Under the pieces are notes generated by a model. That model was not told the origin of the DNA. It made no database searches and was given only the letters and a program-made list of their open reading frames with translations. From Nematostella vectensis (lineage: Eukaryota > Cnidaria > Anthozoa > Actiniaria > Edwardsiidae), in the NCBI RefSeq assembly GCF_932526225.1, contig NC_064037.1:682001-746000 (forward strand): a stretch of 64,000 bases of DNA. Reading direction: 5' to 3'. Numbering within the stretch: the first letter of the stretch is position 1; each line of letters begins with the position of its first letter. This document shows positions 53,401 to 64,000 of this stretch, one piece after another. The position numbers and the translations under genes were made by a program.

Positions 53401-55545
53401 TATTTTATTCATACAAGAACTAACTAGATTCCTTGGATAACTTGATTAAGTAGATTCTAACATAGAGCATAGCGCTTGATAGATTGATATACCTTTTTTC
53501 CGAGTATACTGTTTTATTTTTCCTAATGTTACTTTTTTGAATTTACATTCGGAAAAAAAAAATCGATTGTAACCTTTTGGAGGTTACACTCGTAAAACGA
53601 ATTCCCGAATGTAACCCTGAAGCTTTTCCCGAATGTAACCTCCAGTCCGATGGTGACTTTGCTTGGGATAGTTTACGATACCAATAGTATTAAAAGTAAT
53701 TTTCATTACAATTCCCTTCAGCAATGCCACGTTAGTCTTTCGTTGGGGGCACTTGACTACTAACGCAGCGACCCGGGTTCGATTCCCGCTGATAGTCTAT
53801 TTTTTTTTTCTTTATTTTTTTTTTCAAATATCGATACTTAATTATACTGTTCTTGGTGTGTCATGACATAAAAAGAAGGTATAGGGACATTTTTATGTAC
53901 TCTCAGCATCTTTGATGTGCTCATGCTTTGTTCAGGATCCTGTGCATATTATATGCACACAAGAACTAACTAGATTCCTTGGATAACATGATTAAGTAGA
54001 TTCTAACATAGAGCATAGCGCTCGATAGATTATTATACCTTTTTTCCGAGTATACTGTTTTATTTTTCCTAATGTTACTTTTTTGAATTTACATTCGGAA
54101 AAAAAATTATCGATTGTAACCTTTTGGAGGTTACACTCGTAAAACGAATTCCCGAATGTAACCCTGAAGCTTTTCCCGAATGTAACCTCCTGTCCGATGG
54201 TGACTTTGCTTGGGATAGTTTACGATACCAATAGTATTAAAAGTAATTTTCATTACAATTCCCTTCAGCAATGCCACGTTAGTCTTTCGTTGCGGACACT
54301 TGACTACTAACGCAGCGACCCGGGTTCGATTCCCGCTGATAGCCTATTTTTTTTTTCTTTATTTTTTTTTTCAAATATCGATACTTAATTATACTGTTCT
54401 TGGTGTGTCATGACATAAAAAGAAGGTATAGGGACATTTTTATGTACTCTCAGCATCTTTGATGTGCTCATGCTTTGTTCAGGATCCTGTACATATTTTA
54501 TGCATACAAGAACTAACTAGATTCCTTGGATAACTTGATTAAGTAGATTCTAACATAGAGCATAGCGCTCGATAGATTGATATACCTTTTTTCCGAGTAT
54601 ACTGTTTTATTTTTCCTAATGTTACTTTTTTGAATTTACATTCGGAAAAAAAATTATCGATTGTAACCTTTTGGAGGTTACACTCGTAAAACAAATTCCC
54701 GAATGTAACCCTGAAGCTTTTCCCGAATGTAACCTCCAGTCCGATGGTGACTTTGCTTGGGATAGTTTACGATACCAATAGTATTAAAAGTAATTTTCAT
54801 TACAATTCCCTTCAGCAATGCCACGTTAGTCTTTTGTTGCGGGCACTTGACTACTAACGCAGCGACCCGGGTTCGATTCCCGCTGATAGCCTATTTTTTT
54901 TTCTTTATTTTTTTTTTAAATATCGATACTTAATTATACTGTTCTTGGTGTGTCATGACATAAAAAGAAGGTATAGGGACATTTTTATGTACTCTCAGCA
55001 TCTTTGATGTGCTCATGCTTTGTTCAGGATCCTGTACATATTTTATGCACACAAGAACTAAATAGATTCCTTGGATAACTTGATTAAGTAGATTCTAACA
55101 TAGAGCATAGCGCTCGATAGATTGATATACCTTTTTTCCGAGTATACTGTTTTATTTTTCCTAATGTTACTTTTTGGAATTTACATTCGGAAAAAAAATT
55201 ATCGATTGTAACCTTTTGGAGGTTACACTCATAAACAAATTCCCGAATGTAACCCTGAAGCTTTTCCCGAATGTAACCTCCAGTCCGATGGTGACTTTGC
55301 TTGAGATAGTTTACGATACCAATAGTATTAAAAGTAATTTTCATTACAATTCCCTTCAGCAATGTCACGTTAGTCTTTTGTTGCGGGCACTTGACTACTA
55401 ACGCAGCGACCCGGGTTCGATTCCCCCAGATAGCCTATTTTTTTTCTTTATTTTTTTTTTAAAAAATCGATACTTAATTATACTGTTCTTGGTGTGTAAT
55501 GACATAAAAAGAAGGTATAGGGACATTTTTATGTACTCTCAGCAT
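50498..55545. repeat. Right half of the duplicated superblock, copy 2
   Basis: It repeats 34663-39160. Compared with that copy it has one extra monomer near the left end: two consecutive units carry CATAGTTTATGC (about 51762 and 52310) where the other copy has one (about 35926). The offset therefore changes from about 15,836 bp left of that point to 16,384 bp right of it. Resemblance ends near 55.55 kb, where the next unit has the ATAACATGATT form instead of ATAACTTGATT. Confidence 0.87.
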
Positions 55546-58138
55546 CTTTGATGTGCTTATGCTTTGTTCAGGATCCTGTACATATTTTATGCACACAAGA
55601 ACTAACTAGATTCCTTGGATAACATGATTAAGTAGATTCTAACATAGAGCATAGCGCTCGATAGATTGATATACCTTTTTTTCCGAGTATACTGTTTTAT
55701 TTTTCCTAATGTTACTTTTTGGAATTTACATTCGGAAAAAAAATATCGATTGTAACCTTTTGGAGGTTACACTCGTAGAACGAATTCCCTAATGTAACCC
55801 TGAAGCTTTTCCCGAATGTAACCTCCAGTTTGATTGTGACTTTGCTTGGGATAGTTTACGATACCAATAGTATTAAAAGTAATTTTCATTACAATTCCCT
55901 TCAGCAATGCCACGTTAGTCTTTCGTTGCGGGCACTTGACTACTAACGCAGCTACCCGGGTTCGATTCCCGCTGATAGCCTATTTTTTTTTCTTTATTTT
56001 TTTTTTTAAATATCGATACTTAATTATACTGTTCTTGGTGTGTCATGACATAAAAAAAAGGTATAGGGACATTTTTATGTACTCTCAGCATCTTTGATGT
56101 GCTCATGCTTTGTTCAGGATCCTGTACATATTTTATGCACACAAGAACTAACTAGATTCCTTGGATAACTTGATTAAGTATATTCTAACATAGAGCATAG
56201 CGCTCGATAGATTGATATACCTTTTTTTCCGAGTATACTGTTTTATTTTTCCTAATGTTACTTTTTGGAATTTACATTCGGAAAAAAAATTATCGATTGT
56301 AACCTTTTGGAGGTTACACTCGTAAAACAAATTCCCGAATGTAACCCTGAAGCTTTTCCCGAATGTAACCTCCAGTCCGATGGTGACTTTGCTTGGGATA
56401 GTTTACGATACCAATAGTATTAAAAGTAATTTTCATTACAATTCCCTTCAGCAATGCCACGTTAGTCTTTCTTTGCGGGCACTTGACTACTAACGCAGCG
56501 ACCCGGGTTCGATTCCCGCTGATAGCCTATTTTTTTTCTTTATTTTTTTTTAAATATCGATACTAAAATTATACTGTTCTTGGTGTGTCATGACATAAAA
56601 AGAAGGTATAGGGACATTTTTATGTACTCTCAGCATCTTTGATGTGCTCATGCTTTGTTCAGGATCCTGTACATATTTTATGCACACAAGAACTAACTAG
56701 ATTCCTTGGATAACTTGATTAAGTAGATTCTAACATAGAGCATAGCGCTCGATAGATTGATATACCTTTTTTTCCGAGTATACTGTTTTATTTTTCCTAA
56801 TGTTACTTTTTGGAATTTACATTCGGAAAAATAATTATCGATTGTAACCTTTTGTAGGTTACACTCGTAAAACAAATTCCCGAATGTAACCCTGAAGCTT
56901 TTCCCGAATGTAACCTCCAGTCCGATGGTGACTTTGCTTGGGATAGTTTACGATACCAATAGTATTAAAAGTAATTTTCATTACAATTCCCTTCAGCAAT
57001 GCCACGTTAGTCTATCGTTGTGGGCACTTGACTACTAACGCAGCGACCCGGGTTCGATTCAAGCTGATAGCCTATTTTTTTACTTTCTTTTTTTTTAAAT
57101 ATCGATACTTAATTATACTGTTCTTGGTGTGTCATGACATAAAAAGAAGGTATAGGGGCATTTTTATGTACTCTCAGCATCTTTGATGTGCTCATGCTTT
57201 GTTCAGGATCCTGTACATATTTCATGCACACAAGAACTAACTAGATTCCTTGGATAACTTGATTAAGTAGATTCTAACATAGAGCATAGCGCTCGATAGA
57301 TTGATACACCTTTTTTTCCGAGTATACTGTTTTATTTTTCCTAATGTTACTTTTTTGGAATTTACATTCGGAAAAAAAAATATCGATTGTAACCTTTTGG
57401 AGGTTACACTCGTAAAATAAATTCCCGAATGTAACCCTGAAGCTTTTCCCGAATGTAACCTCCAGTCCGATGGTGACTTTGCTTGGGATAGTTTACGATA
57501 CCAATAGTATTAAAAGTAATTTTCATTACAATTCCCTTCAGCAATGCCACGTTAGTCTATCGTTGTGGGCACTTGACTACTAACGCAGCGACCCGGGTTC
57601 GATTCCCGCTGATAGCCTATTTTTTTACTTTCTTTTTTTTTAAATATCGATACTTAATTATACTGTTCTTGGTGTGTCATGACATAAAAAGAAGGTATAG
57701 GGGCATTTTTATGTACTCTCAGCATCTTTGATGTGCTCATGCTTTGTTCAGGATCCTGTACATATTATATGCACACAAGAACTAACTAGATTCCTTGGAT
57801 AACATGATTAAGTAGATTCTAACATAGAGCATAGCGCTCGATAGATTGATATACCTTTTTTTCCGAGTATACTGTTTTATTTTTCCTATTGTTACTTTTT
57901 GGAATTTACATTCGGAAAAAAAATTATCGATTGTAACCTTTTGGAGGTTACACTCGTAAAACAAATTCCCGAATGTAACCCTGAAGCTTTTCCCGAATGT
58001 AACCTCCAGTCCGATGGTGACTTTGCTTGGAATAGTTTACGATACCAATAGTATTAAAAGTAATTTTCATTACAATTCCCTTCAGCAATGTCACGTTAAT
58101 CTTTCGTTGCGGGCACTTGACTACTAACGCAGCAACCC
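55546..58138. repeat. Three-monomer cassette, copy 3, with one internal duplication
   Basis: AAGTATATTC (about 56176), GATACTAAAATT (about 56557), ATCGTTGTGGGC (about 57014 and 57558) and TAGGGGCATT (about 57151 and 57696) follow the cassette order. The GTTGTGGGC unit is doubled here. One doubled unit has an altered box flank, GATTCAAGCTG (about 57057). Confidence 0.8.
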
Positions 58139-61100
58139 GGGTTCGATTCCCGCTGATAGCCTATTTTTTTTTTCTTTATTTTTTTTTTTAAATATCGATA
58201 CTTAATTATACTGTTCTTGGTGTGTGACATAAAAAGAAGGTATAGGGACATTTTTATGTACTCTCAGCATCTTTGATGTGCTCATGCTTTGTTCAGGATC
58301 CTGTACATATTATATGCACACAAGAACTAACTAGATTCCTTGGATAACATGATTAAGTAGATTCTAACATAGAGCATAGCGCTCGATAGATTGATATACC
58401 TTTTTTTCCGAGTATACTGTTTTATTTTTCCTAATGTTACTTTTTGGAATTTACATTCTGAAAAAAAATTATCGATTGTAACCTTTTGGAGGTTACACTC
58501 GTAAAACAAATTCCCGAATGTAACCCTGAAGCTTTTCCCGAATGTAACCTCCAGTCCGATGGTGACTTTGCTTGGGATAGTTTACGATACCAATAGTATT
58601 AAAAGTAATTTTCATTACAATTCCCTTCAGCAATGTCACGTTAATCTTTCGTTGCGGGCACTTGACTACTAACGCAGCAACGCGGGTTCGATTCCCGCTG
58701 ATAGCCTATTTTTGTTTTCTTTTTTTTTTTTTTTAATATCGATACTTAATTATACTGTTCTTGGTGTGTCATGACATAAAAAGAAGGTATAGGGACATTT
58801 TTATGTACTCTCAGCATCTTTGATGTGCTCATGCTTTGTTCAGGATCCTGTGCATATTATATGCACACAAGAACTAACTAGATTCCTTGGATAACATGAT
58901 TAAGTAGATTCTAACATAGAGCATAGCGCTCGATAGATTGATATACCTTTTTTTCCGAGTATACTGTTTTATTTTTCCTAATGTTACTTTTTGGAATTTA
59001 CATTCGGAAAAAAAATTATCGATTGTAACCTTTTGGAGGTTACACTCGTAAAACAAATTCCCGAATGTAACCCTGAAGCTTTTCCCGAATGTAACCTCCA
59101 TTCCGATGGTGACTTTGCTTGGGATAGTTTACGATACCAATAGTATTAAAAGTAATTTTCATTACAATTCCCTTCAGCAATGCCACGTTAGTCTTTCGTT
59201 GCGGGCACTTGACTACTAACGCAGCGACCCGGGTTCGATTCCCGCTGATAGCCTATTTTTTTTTCTTTATTTTTTTTTTCAAATATCGATACTTAATTAT
59301 ACTGTTCTTGGTGTGTCATGACATAAAAAGAAGGTATAGGGACATTTTTATGTACTCTCAGCATCTTTGATGTTCTCATGCTTTGTTCAGGATCCTGTAC
59401 ATATTTTATGCACACAAGAACTAACTAGATTCCTTGGATAACTTGATTAAGTAGATTCTAACATAGAGCATAGCGCTCGATAGATTGATATACCTTTTTT
59501 CCGAGTATACTGTTTTATTTTTCCTAATGTTACTTTTTTGAATTTACATTCGGAAAAAAAATTATCGATTGTAACCTTTTGGAGGTTACACTCGTAAAAC
59601 AAATTCCCGAATGTAACCCTGAAGCTTTTCCCGAATATAACCTCCAGTCCGATGGTGACTTTGCTTGGGATAGTTTACGATACCAATAGTATTAAAAGTA
59701 ATTTTCATTACAATTCCCTTCAGCAATGCCACGTTAGTCTTTTGTTGCGGGCACTTGACTACTAACGCAGCGACCCGGGTTCGATTCCCCCAGATAGCCT
59801 ATTTTTTTTCTTTATTTTTTTTTTTTAAATATCGATACTTACTTATACTGTTCTTGGTGTGTCATGACATAAAAAGAAGGTATAGGGACATTTTTATGTA
59901 CTCTCAGCATCTTTGATGTGCTCATGCTTTGTTCAGGATCCTGTGCATATTATATGCACACAAGAACTAACTAGATTCCTTGGATAACATGATTAAGTAG
60001 ATTCTAACATAGAGCATAGCGCTCGATAGATTGATATACCTTTTTTTCCGAGTATACTGTTTTATTTTTCCTAATGTTACTTTTTGGAATTTACATTCTG
60101 AAAAAAAATTATCGATTGTAACCTTTTGGAGGTTACACTCGTAAAACAAATTCCCGAATGTAACCCTGAAGCTTTTCCCGAATGTAACCTCCAGTCCGAT
60201 GGTGACTTTGCTTGGGATAGTTTACGATACCAATAGTATTAAAAGTAATTTTCATTACAATTCCCTTCAGCAATGTCACGTTAATCTTTCGTTGCGGGCA
60301 CTTGACTACTAACGCAGCAACGCGGGTTCGATTCCCGCTGATAGCCTATTTTTGTTTTCTTTTTTTTTTTTTTTTTAATATCGATACTTAATTATACTGT
60401 TCTTGGTGTGTCATGACATAAAAAGAAGGTATAGGGACATTTTTATGTACTCTCAGCATCTTTGATGTGCTCATGCTTTGTTCAGGATCCTGTGCATATT
60501 ATATGCACACAAGAACTAACTAGATTCCTTGGATAACATGATTAAGTAGATTCTAACATAGAGCATAGCGCTCGATAGATTGATATACCTTTTTTTCCGA
60601 GTATACTGTTTTATTTTTCCTAATGTTACTTTTTGGAATTTACATTCGGAAAAAAAATTATCGATTGTAACCTTTTGGAGGTTACACTCGTAAAACAAAT
60701 TCCCGAATGTAACCCTGAAGCTTTTCCCGAATGTAACCTCCATTCCGATGGTGACTTTGCTTGGGATAGTTTACGATACCAATAGTATTAAAAGTAATTT
60801 TCATTACAATTCCCTTCAGCAATGCCACGTTAGTCTTTCGTTGCGGGCACTTGACTACTAACGCAGCGACCCGGGTTCGATTCCCGCTGATAGCCTATTT
60901 TTTTTTCTTTATTTTTTTTTTCAAATATCGATACTTAATTATACTGTTCTTGGTGTGTCATGACATAAAAAGAAGGTATAGGGACATTTTTATGTACTCT
61001 CAGCATCTTTGATGTTCTCATGCTTTGTTCAGGATCCTGTACATATTTTATGCACACAAGAACTAACTAGATTCCTTGGATAACTTGATTAAGTAGATTC

Positions 61101-62512
61101 TAACATAGAGCATAGCGCTCGATAGATTGATATACCTTTTTTCCGAGTATACTGTTTTATTTTTCCAAATGTTACTTTTTTGAATTTACATTCGGAAAAA
61201 AAATTATCGATTGTAACCTTTTGGAGGTTACACTCGTAAAACGAATTCCCGAATGTAACCCTGAAGCTTTTCCCGAATGTAACCTCCAGTCCGATGGTGA
61301 CTTTGCTTGGGATAGTTTACGATACCAATAGTATTAAAAGTTATTTTCATTACTATTCCCTTCAGCAATGCCACGTTAGTCTTTCGTTGCGGGCACTTGA
61401 CTACTAACGCAGCGACCCGGGTTCGATTCCCGCTGATAGCCTATTTTTTTTTCTTTATTTTTTTTTTCAAATATCGATACTTAATTATACTGTTCTTGGT
61501 GTGTCATGACATAAAAAGAAGGTATAGGGACATTTTTATGTACTCTCAGCATCTTTGATGTTCTCATGCTTTGTTCAGGATCCTGTACATATTTTATGCA
61601 CACAAGAACTAACTAGATTCCTTGGATAACTTGATTAAGTAGATTCTAACATAGAGCATAGCGCTCGATAGATTGATATACCTTTTTTCCGAGTATACTG
61701 TTTTATTTTTCCTAATGTTACTTTTTTGAATTTACATTCGGAAAAAAAATTATCGATTGTAACCTTTTGGAGGTTACACTCGTAAAACAAATTCCCGAAT
61801 GTAACCCTGAAGCTTTTCCCGAATATAACCTCCAGTCCGATGGTGACTTTGCTTGGGATAGTTTACGATACCAATAGTATTAAAAGTAATTTTCATTACA
61901 ATTCCCTTCAGCAATGCCACGTTAGTCTTTTGTTGCGGGCACTTGACTACTAACGCAGCGACCCGGGTTCGATTCCCCCAGATAGCCTATTTTTTTTCTT
62001 TATTTTTTTTTTTTAAATATCGATACTTAATTATACTGTTCTTGGTGTGTCATGACATAAAAAGAAGGTATAGGGACATTTTTATGTACTCTCAGCATCT
62101 TTGATGTGCTCATGCTTTGTTCAGGATCCTGTGCATATTATATGCACACAAGAACTAACTAGATTCCTTGGATAACATGATTAAGTAGATTCTAACATAG
62201 AGCATAGCGCTCGATAGATTGATATACCTTTTTTTCCGAGTATACTGTTTTATTTTTCCTAATGTTACTTTTTGGAATTTACATTCGGAAAAAAAATTAT
62301 CGATTGTAACCTTTTGGAGGTTACACTCGTAAAACAAATTCCCGAATGTAACCCTGAAGCTTTTCCCGAATGTAACCTCCAGTCCGATGGTGACTTTGCT
62401 TGGGATAGTTTACGATACCAATAGTATTAAAAGTAATTTTCATTACAATTCCCTTCAGCAATGTCACGTTAGTCTTTCGTTGCGGGCACTAGACTACTAA
62501 CGCAGCTACCCG
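58139..62512. repeat. Three-monomer higher-order repeat with an inserted extra monomer
   Basis: AACGCGGGTTCG (about 58679 and 60319), CTCCATTCCGATGG (about 59096 and 60738) and GATGTTCTCATG (about 59370 and 61012) recur at about 1640 bp. CCCGAATATAACC followed by an ATTCCCCCAG box (59778 and 61966) is four monomers apart, because the unit ending at 61419 (CCAAATGTTAC, GTTATTTTCATTACTATT) is inserted in the second copy. Confidence 0.83.
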
Positions 62513-64000
62513 GGTTCGATTCCTGCTGATAGCCTATTTTTTTTTTTTTTTATTTTTTTTTTAAATATCGATACTTAATTATACTTTTCTTGGTGTGTCA
62601 TGACATAAAAAGAAGGTATAGGGACATTTTTATGTACTCTCAGCATCTTTGATGTGCTCATGCTTTGTTCAGGATCCTGTACATATTTTATGCACACAAG
62701 AACTAACTAGATTCCTTGGATAACTTGATTAAGTAGATTCTAACATAGAGCATAGCGCCCGATAGATTGATATACCTTTTTTCCGAGTATACTGTTTTAT
62801 TTTTCCTAATGTTACTTTTTTGAATTTACATTCGGAAAAAAAATTATCGATTGTAACCTTTTGGAGGTTACACTCGTAAAACGAATTCCCGAATGTAACC
62901 CTGAAGCTTTTCCCGAATGTAACCTCCAGTCCGATGGTGACTTTGCTTGGGATAGTTTACGATACCAATAGTATTAAAAGTAATTTTCATTACAATTCCC
63001 TTCAGCAATGCCACGTTAGTCTTTCGTTGCGGTCACTTGACTACTAACGCAGCTACCCGGGTTCGATTCCCGCTGATAGCCTATTTTTTTTTCTTTATTT
63101 TTTTTTTCAAATATCGATACTTAATTATACTGTTCTTGGTGTGTCATGACATAAAAAGAAGGTATAGGGACATTTTTATGTACTCTCAGCATCTTTGATG
63201 TTCTCATGCTTTGTTCAGGATCCTGTACATATTTTATGCACACAAGAACTAACTAGATTCCTTGGATAACTTGATTAAGTAGATTCTAACATAGAGCATA
63301 GCGCTCGATAGATTGATATACCTTTTTTCCGAGTATACTGTTTTATTTTTCCTAATGTTACTTTTTTGAATTTACATTCGGAAAAAAAATTATCGATTGT
63401 AACCTTTTGGAGGTTACACTCGTAAAACAAATTCCCGAATGTAACCTTGAAGCTTTTCCCGAATGTAACCTCCAGTCCGATGGTGACTTTGCTTGGGATA
63501 GTTTACGATACCAATAGTATTAAAAGTAATTTTCATTACAATTCCCTTCAGCAATGCCACGTTAGTCTTTTGTTGCGGGCACTTGACTACTAACGCAGCG
63601 ACCCGGGTTCGATTCCCGCTGATAGCCTATTTTTTTTCTTTATTTTTTTTTTTTTAAATATCGATACTTAATTATACTGTTCTTGGTGTGTCATGACATA
63701 AAAAGAAGGTATAGGGACATTTTTATGTACTCTCAGCATCTTTGATGTGCTCATGCTTTGTTCAGGATCCTGTACATATTTTATGCACACAAGAACTAAC
63801 TAGATTCCTTGGATAACTTGATTAAGTAGATTCTAACATAGAGCATAGCGCTCGATAGATTGATATACCTTTTTTCCGAGTATACTGTTTTATTTTTCCT
63901 AATGTTACTTTTTTGAATTTACATTCGGAAAAAAAATTATCGATTGTAACCTTTTGGAGGTTACACTCGTAAAACGAATTCCCGAATGTAACCCTGAAGC
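62513..64000. repeat. Array segment: last monomers, continues past window edge
   Basis: Boxes at 62513, 63059 and 63606, then 394 bp of a partial unit ending inside CCCTGAAGC. The unit at 62513 has TTCCTGCTG after the box, a form otherwise seen at 43948 and 48864. The array clearly continues to the right. Confidence 0.9.

Larger units (their letters stand above)
1..64000. repeat. Satellite DNA array, ~546-bp monomer, about 117 head-to-tail copies
   Basis: The same unit repeats without interruption and always in the same orientation; both window edges fall inside a monomer. Starts of the conserved GGTTCG box: 281, 829, 1376, 1921, 2468, 3014, 3561, 4106, 4651, 5198, 5744, 6288, 6833, 7388, 7934, 8479, 9028, 9574, 10121, 10668, 11214, 11759, 12304, 12819, 13367, 13915, 14463, 15009, 15555, 16099, 16648, 17194, 17738, 18283, 18829, 19372, 19918, 20463, 21013 and so on to 63059 and 63606. 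Most intervals are 543-549 bp. The extremes are 515 (12304-12819, internal deletion), 535 (23192-23727, short T tract) and 555 (6833-7388, 8-bp duplication plus long T tract). Nearly every unit keeps BamHI, HindIII, SmaI and AGCGCT sites and two ATCGAT sites; an EcoRI site is dimorphic. This is typical of eukaryotic satellites. Chromosomal location and species cannot be read from the sequence. Confidence 0.98.

Noticed and set aside
1-64000. CRISPR array
   Set aside because: Units are 546 bp and homologous throughout; there are no short repeats separated by unique spacers.
1-64000. 5S rDNA or rDNA intergenic-spacer repeats
   Set aside because: The unit length would suit a 5S cluster, but I see no 5S gene body; the only Pol III-like signal is tRNA-type.
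1-64000. Transposon-derived array (LTR, Helitron or TIR element ends)
   Set aside because: No terminal repeats, target-site duplications or enzyme-coding remnants are visible; a SINE-like origin for the tRNA-like part remains possible but unproven.

Overview
The whole window is one uninterrupted satellite-DNA array. A unit of about 546 bp repeats head to tail in a single orientation from the first base to the last, so the array runs off both ends. Counting the conserved GGTTCGATTCC box (or its variants) by eye gives 117 units; the first box is at 281 and the last at 63606, for a mean spacing of 545.9 bp. I see no protein-coding gene, rRNA, intact tRNA, transposon, CRISPR array or unique-sequence island. 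The source is almost certainly a eukaryotic heterochromatic block (centromeric, pericentromeric or similar). The sequence is AT-rich, and nothing in it identifies the species.

Each monomer has the same layout on the + strand: (1) a tRNA-like 72-nt stretch ending in a perfect Pol III B box; (2) a T-rich tract of variable length that could terminate Pol III; (3) a roughly 250-bp AT-rich spacer with one BamHI site, next to a 19-bp site that is a perfect palindrome in some monomers and degraded in others; (4) a compact block of short repeats in both orientations built around GGTTACATTCGG, including an 8-bp-stem hairpin and a 42-bp internal duplication; (5) a short spacer leading into the next tRNA-like stretch.

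The array has higher-order structure at several scales. Trimer-based repeats lie at about 6.3-11.7 kb, 21.0-24.3 kb and 58.1-62.5 kb. A 4-monomer duplication lies at 13.4-16.6 kb and a 5-monomer duplication at 25.9-29.7 kb. A three-monomer cassette recurs near 3.0, 16.6 and 56.0 kb. A 9-10-monomer block occurs three times (29.2-34.7, 40.7-45.6 and 45.6-50.5 kb). A superblock of about 10 kb at 29.2-39.2 kb is repeated at 45.6-55.5 kb. Differences between copies are often gain or loss of exactly one monomer, as expected from in-register unequal exchange.

The best candidate for something new is the combination of a tRNA-like Pol III internal promoter element in every unit of a long satellite with a palindrome-bearing monomer haplotype and layered higher-order repeats. 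Transcription, centromere function and species are inferences that the sequence alone cannot settle.
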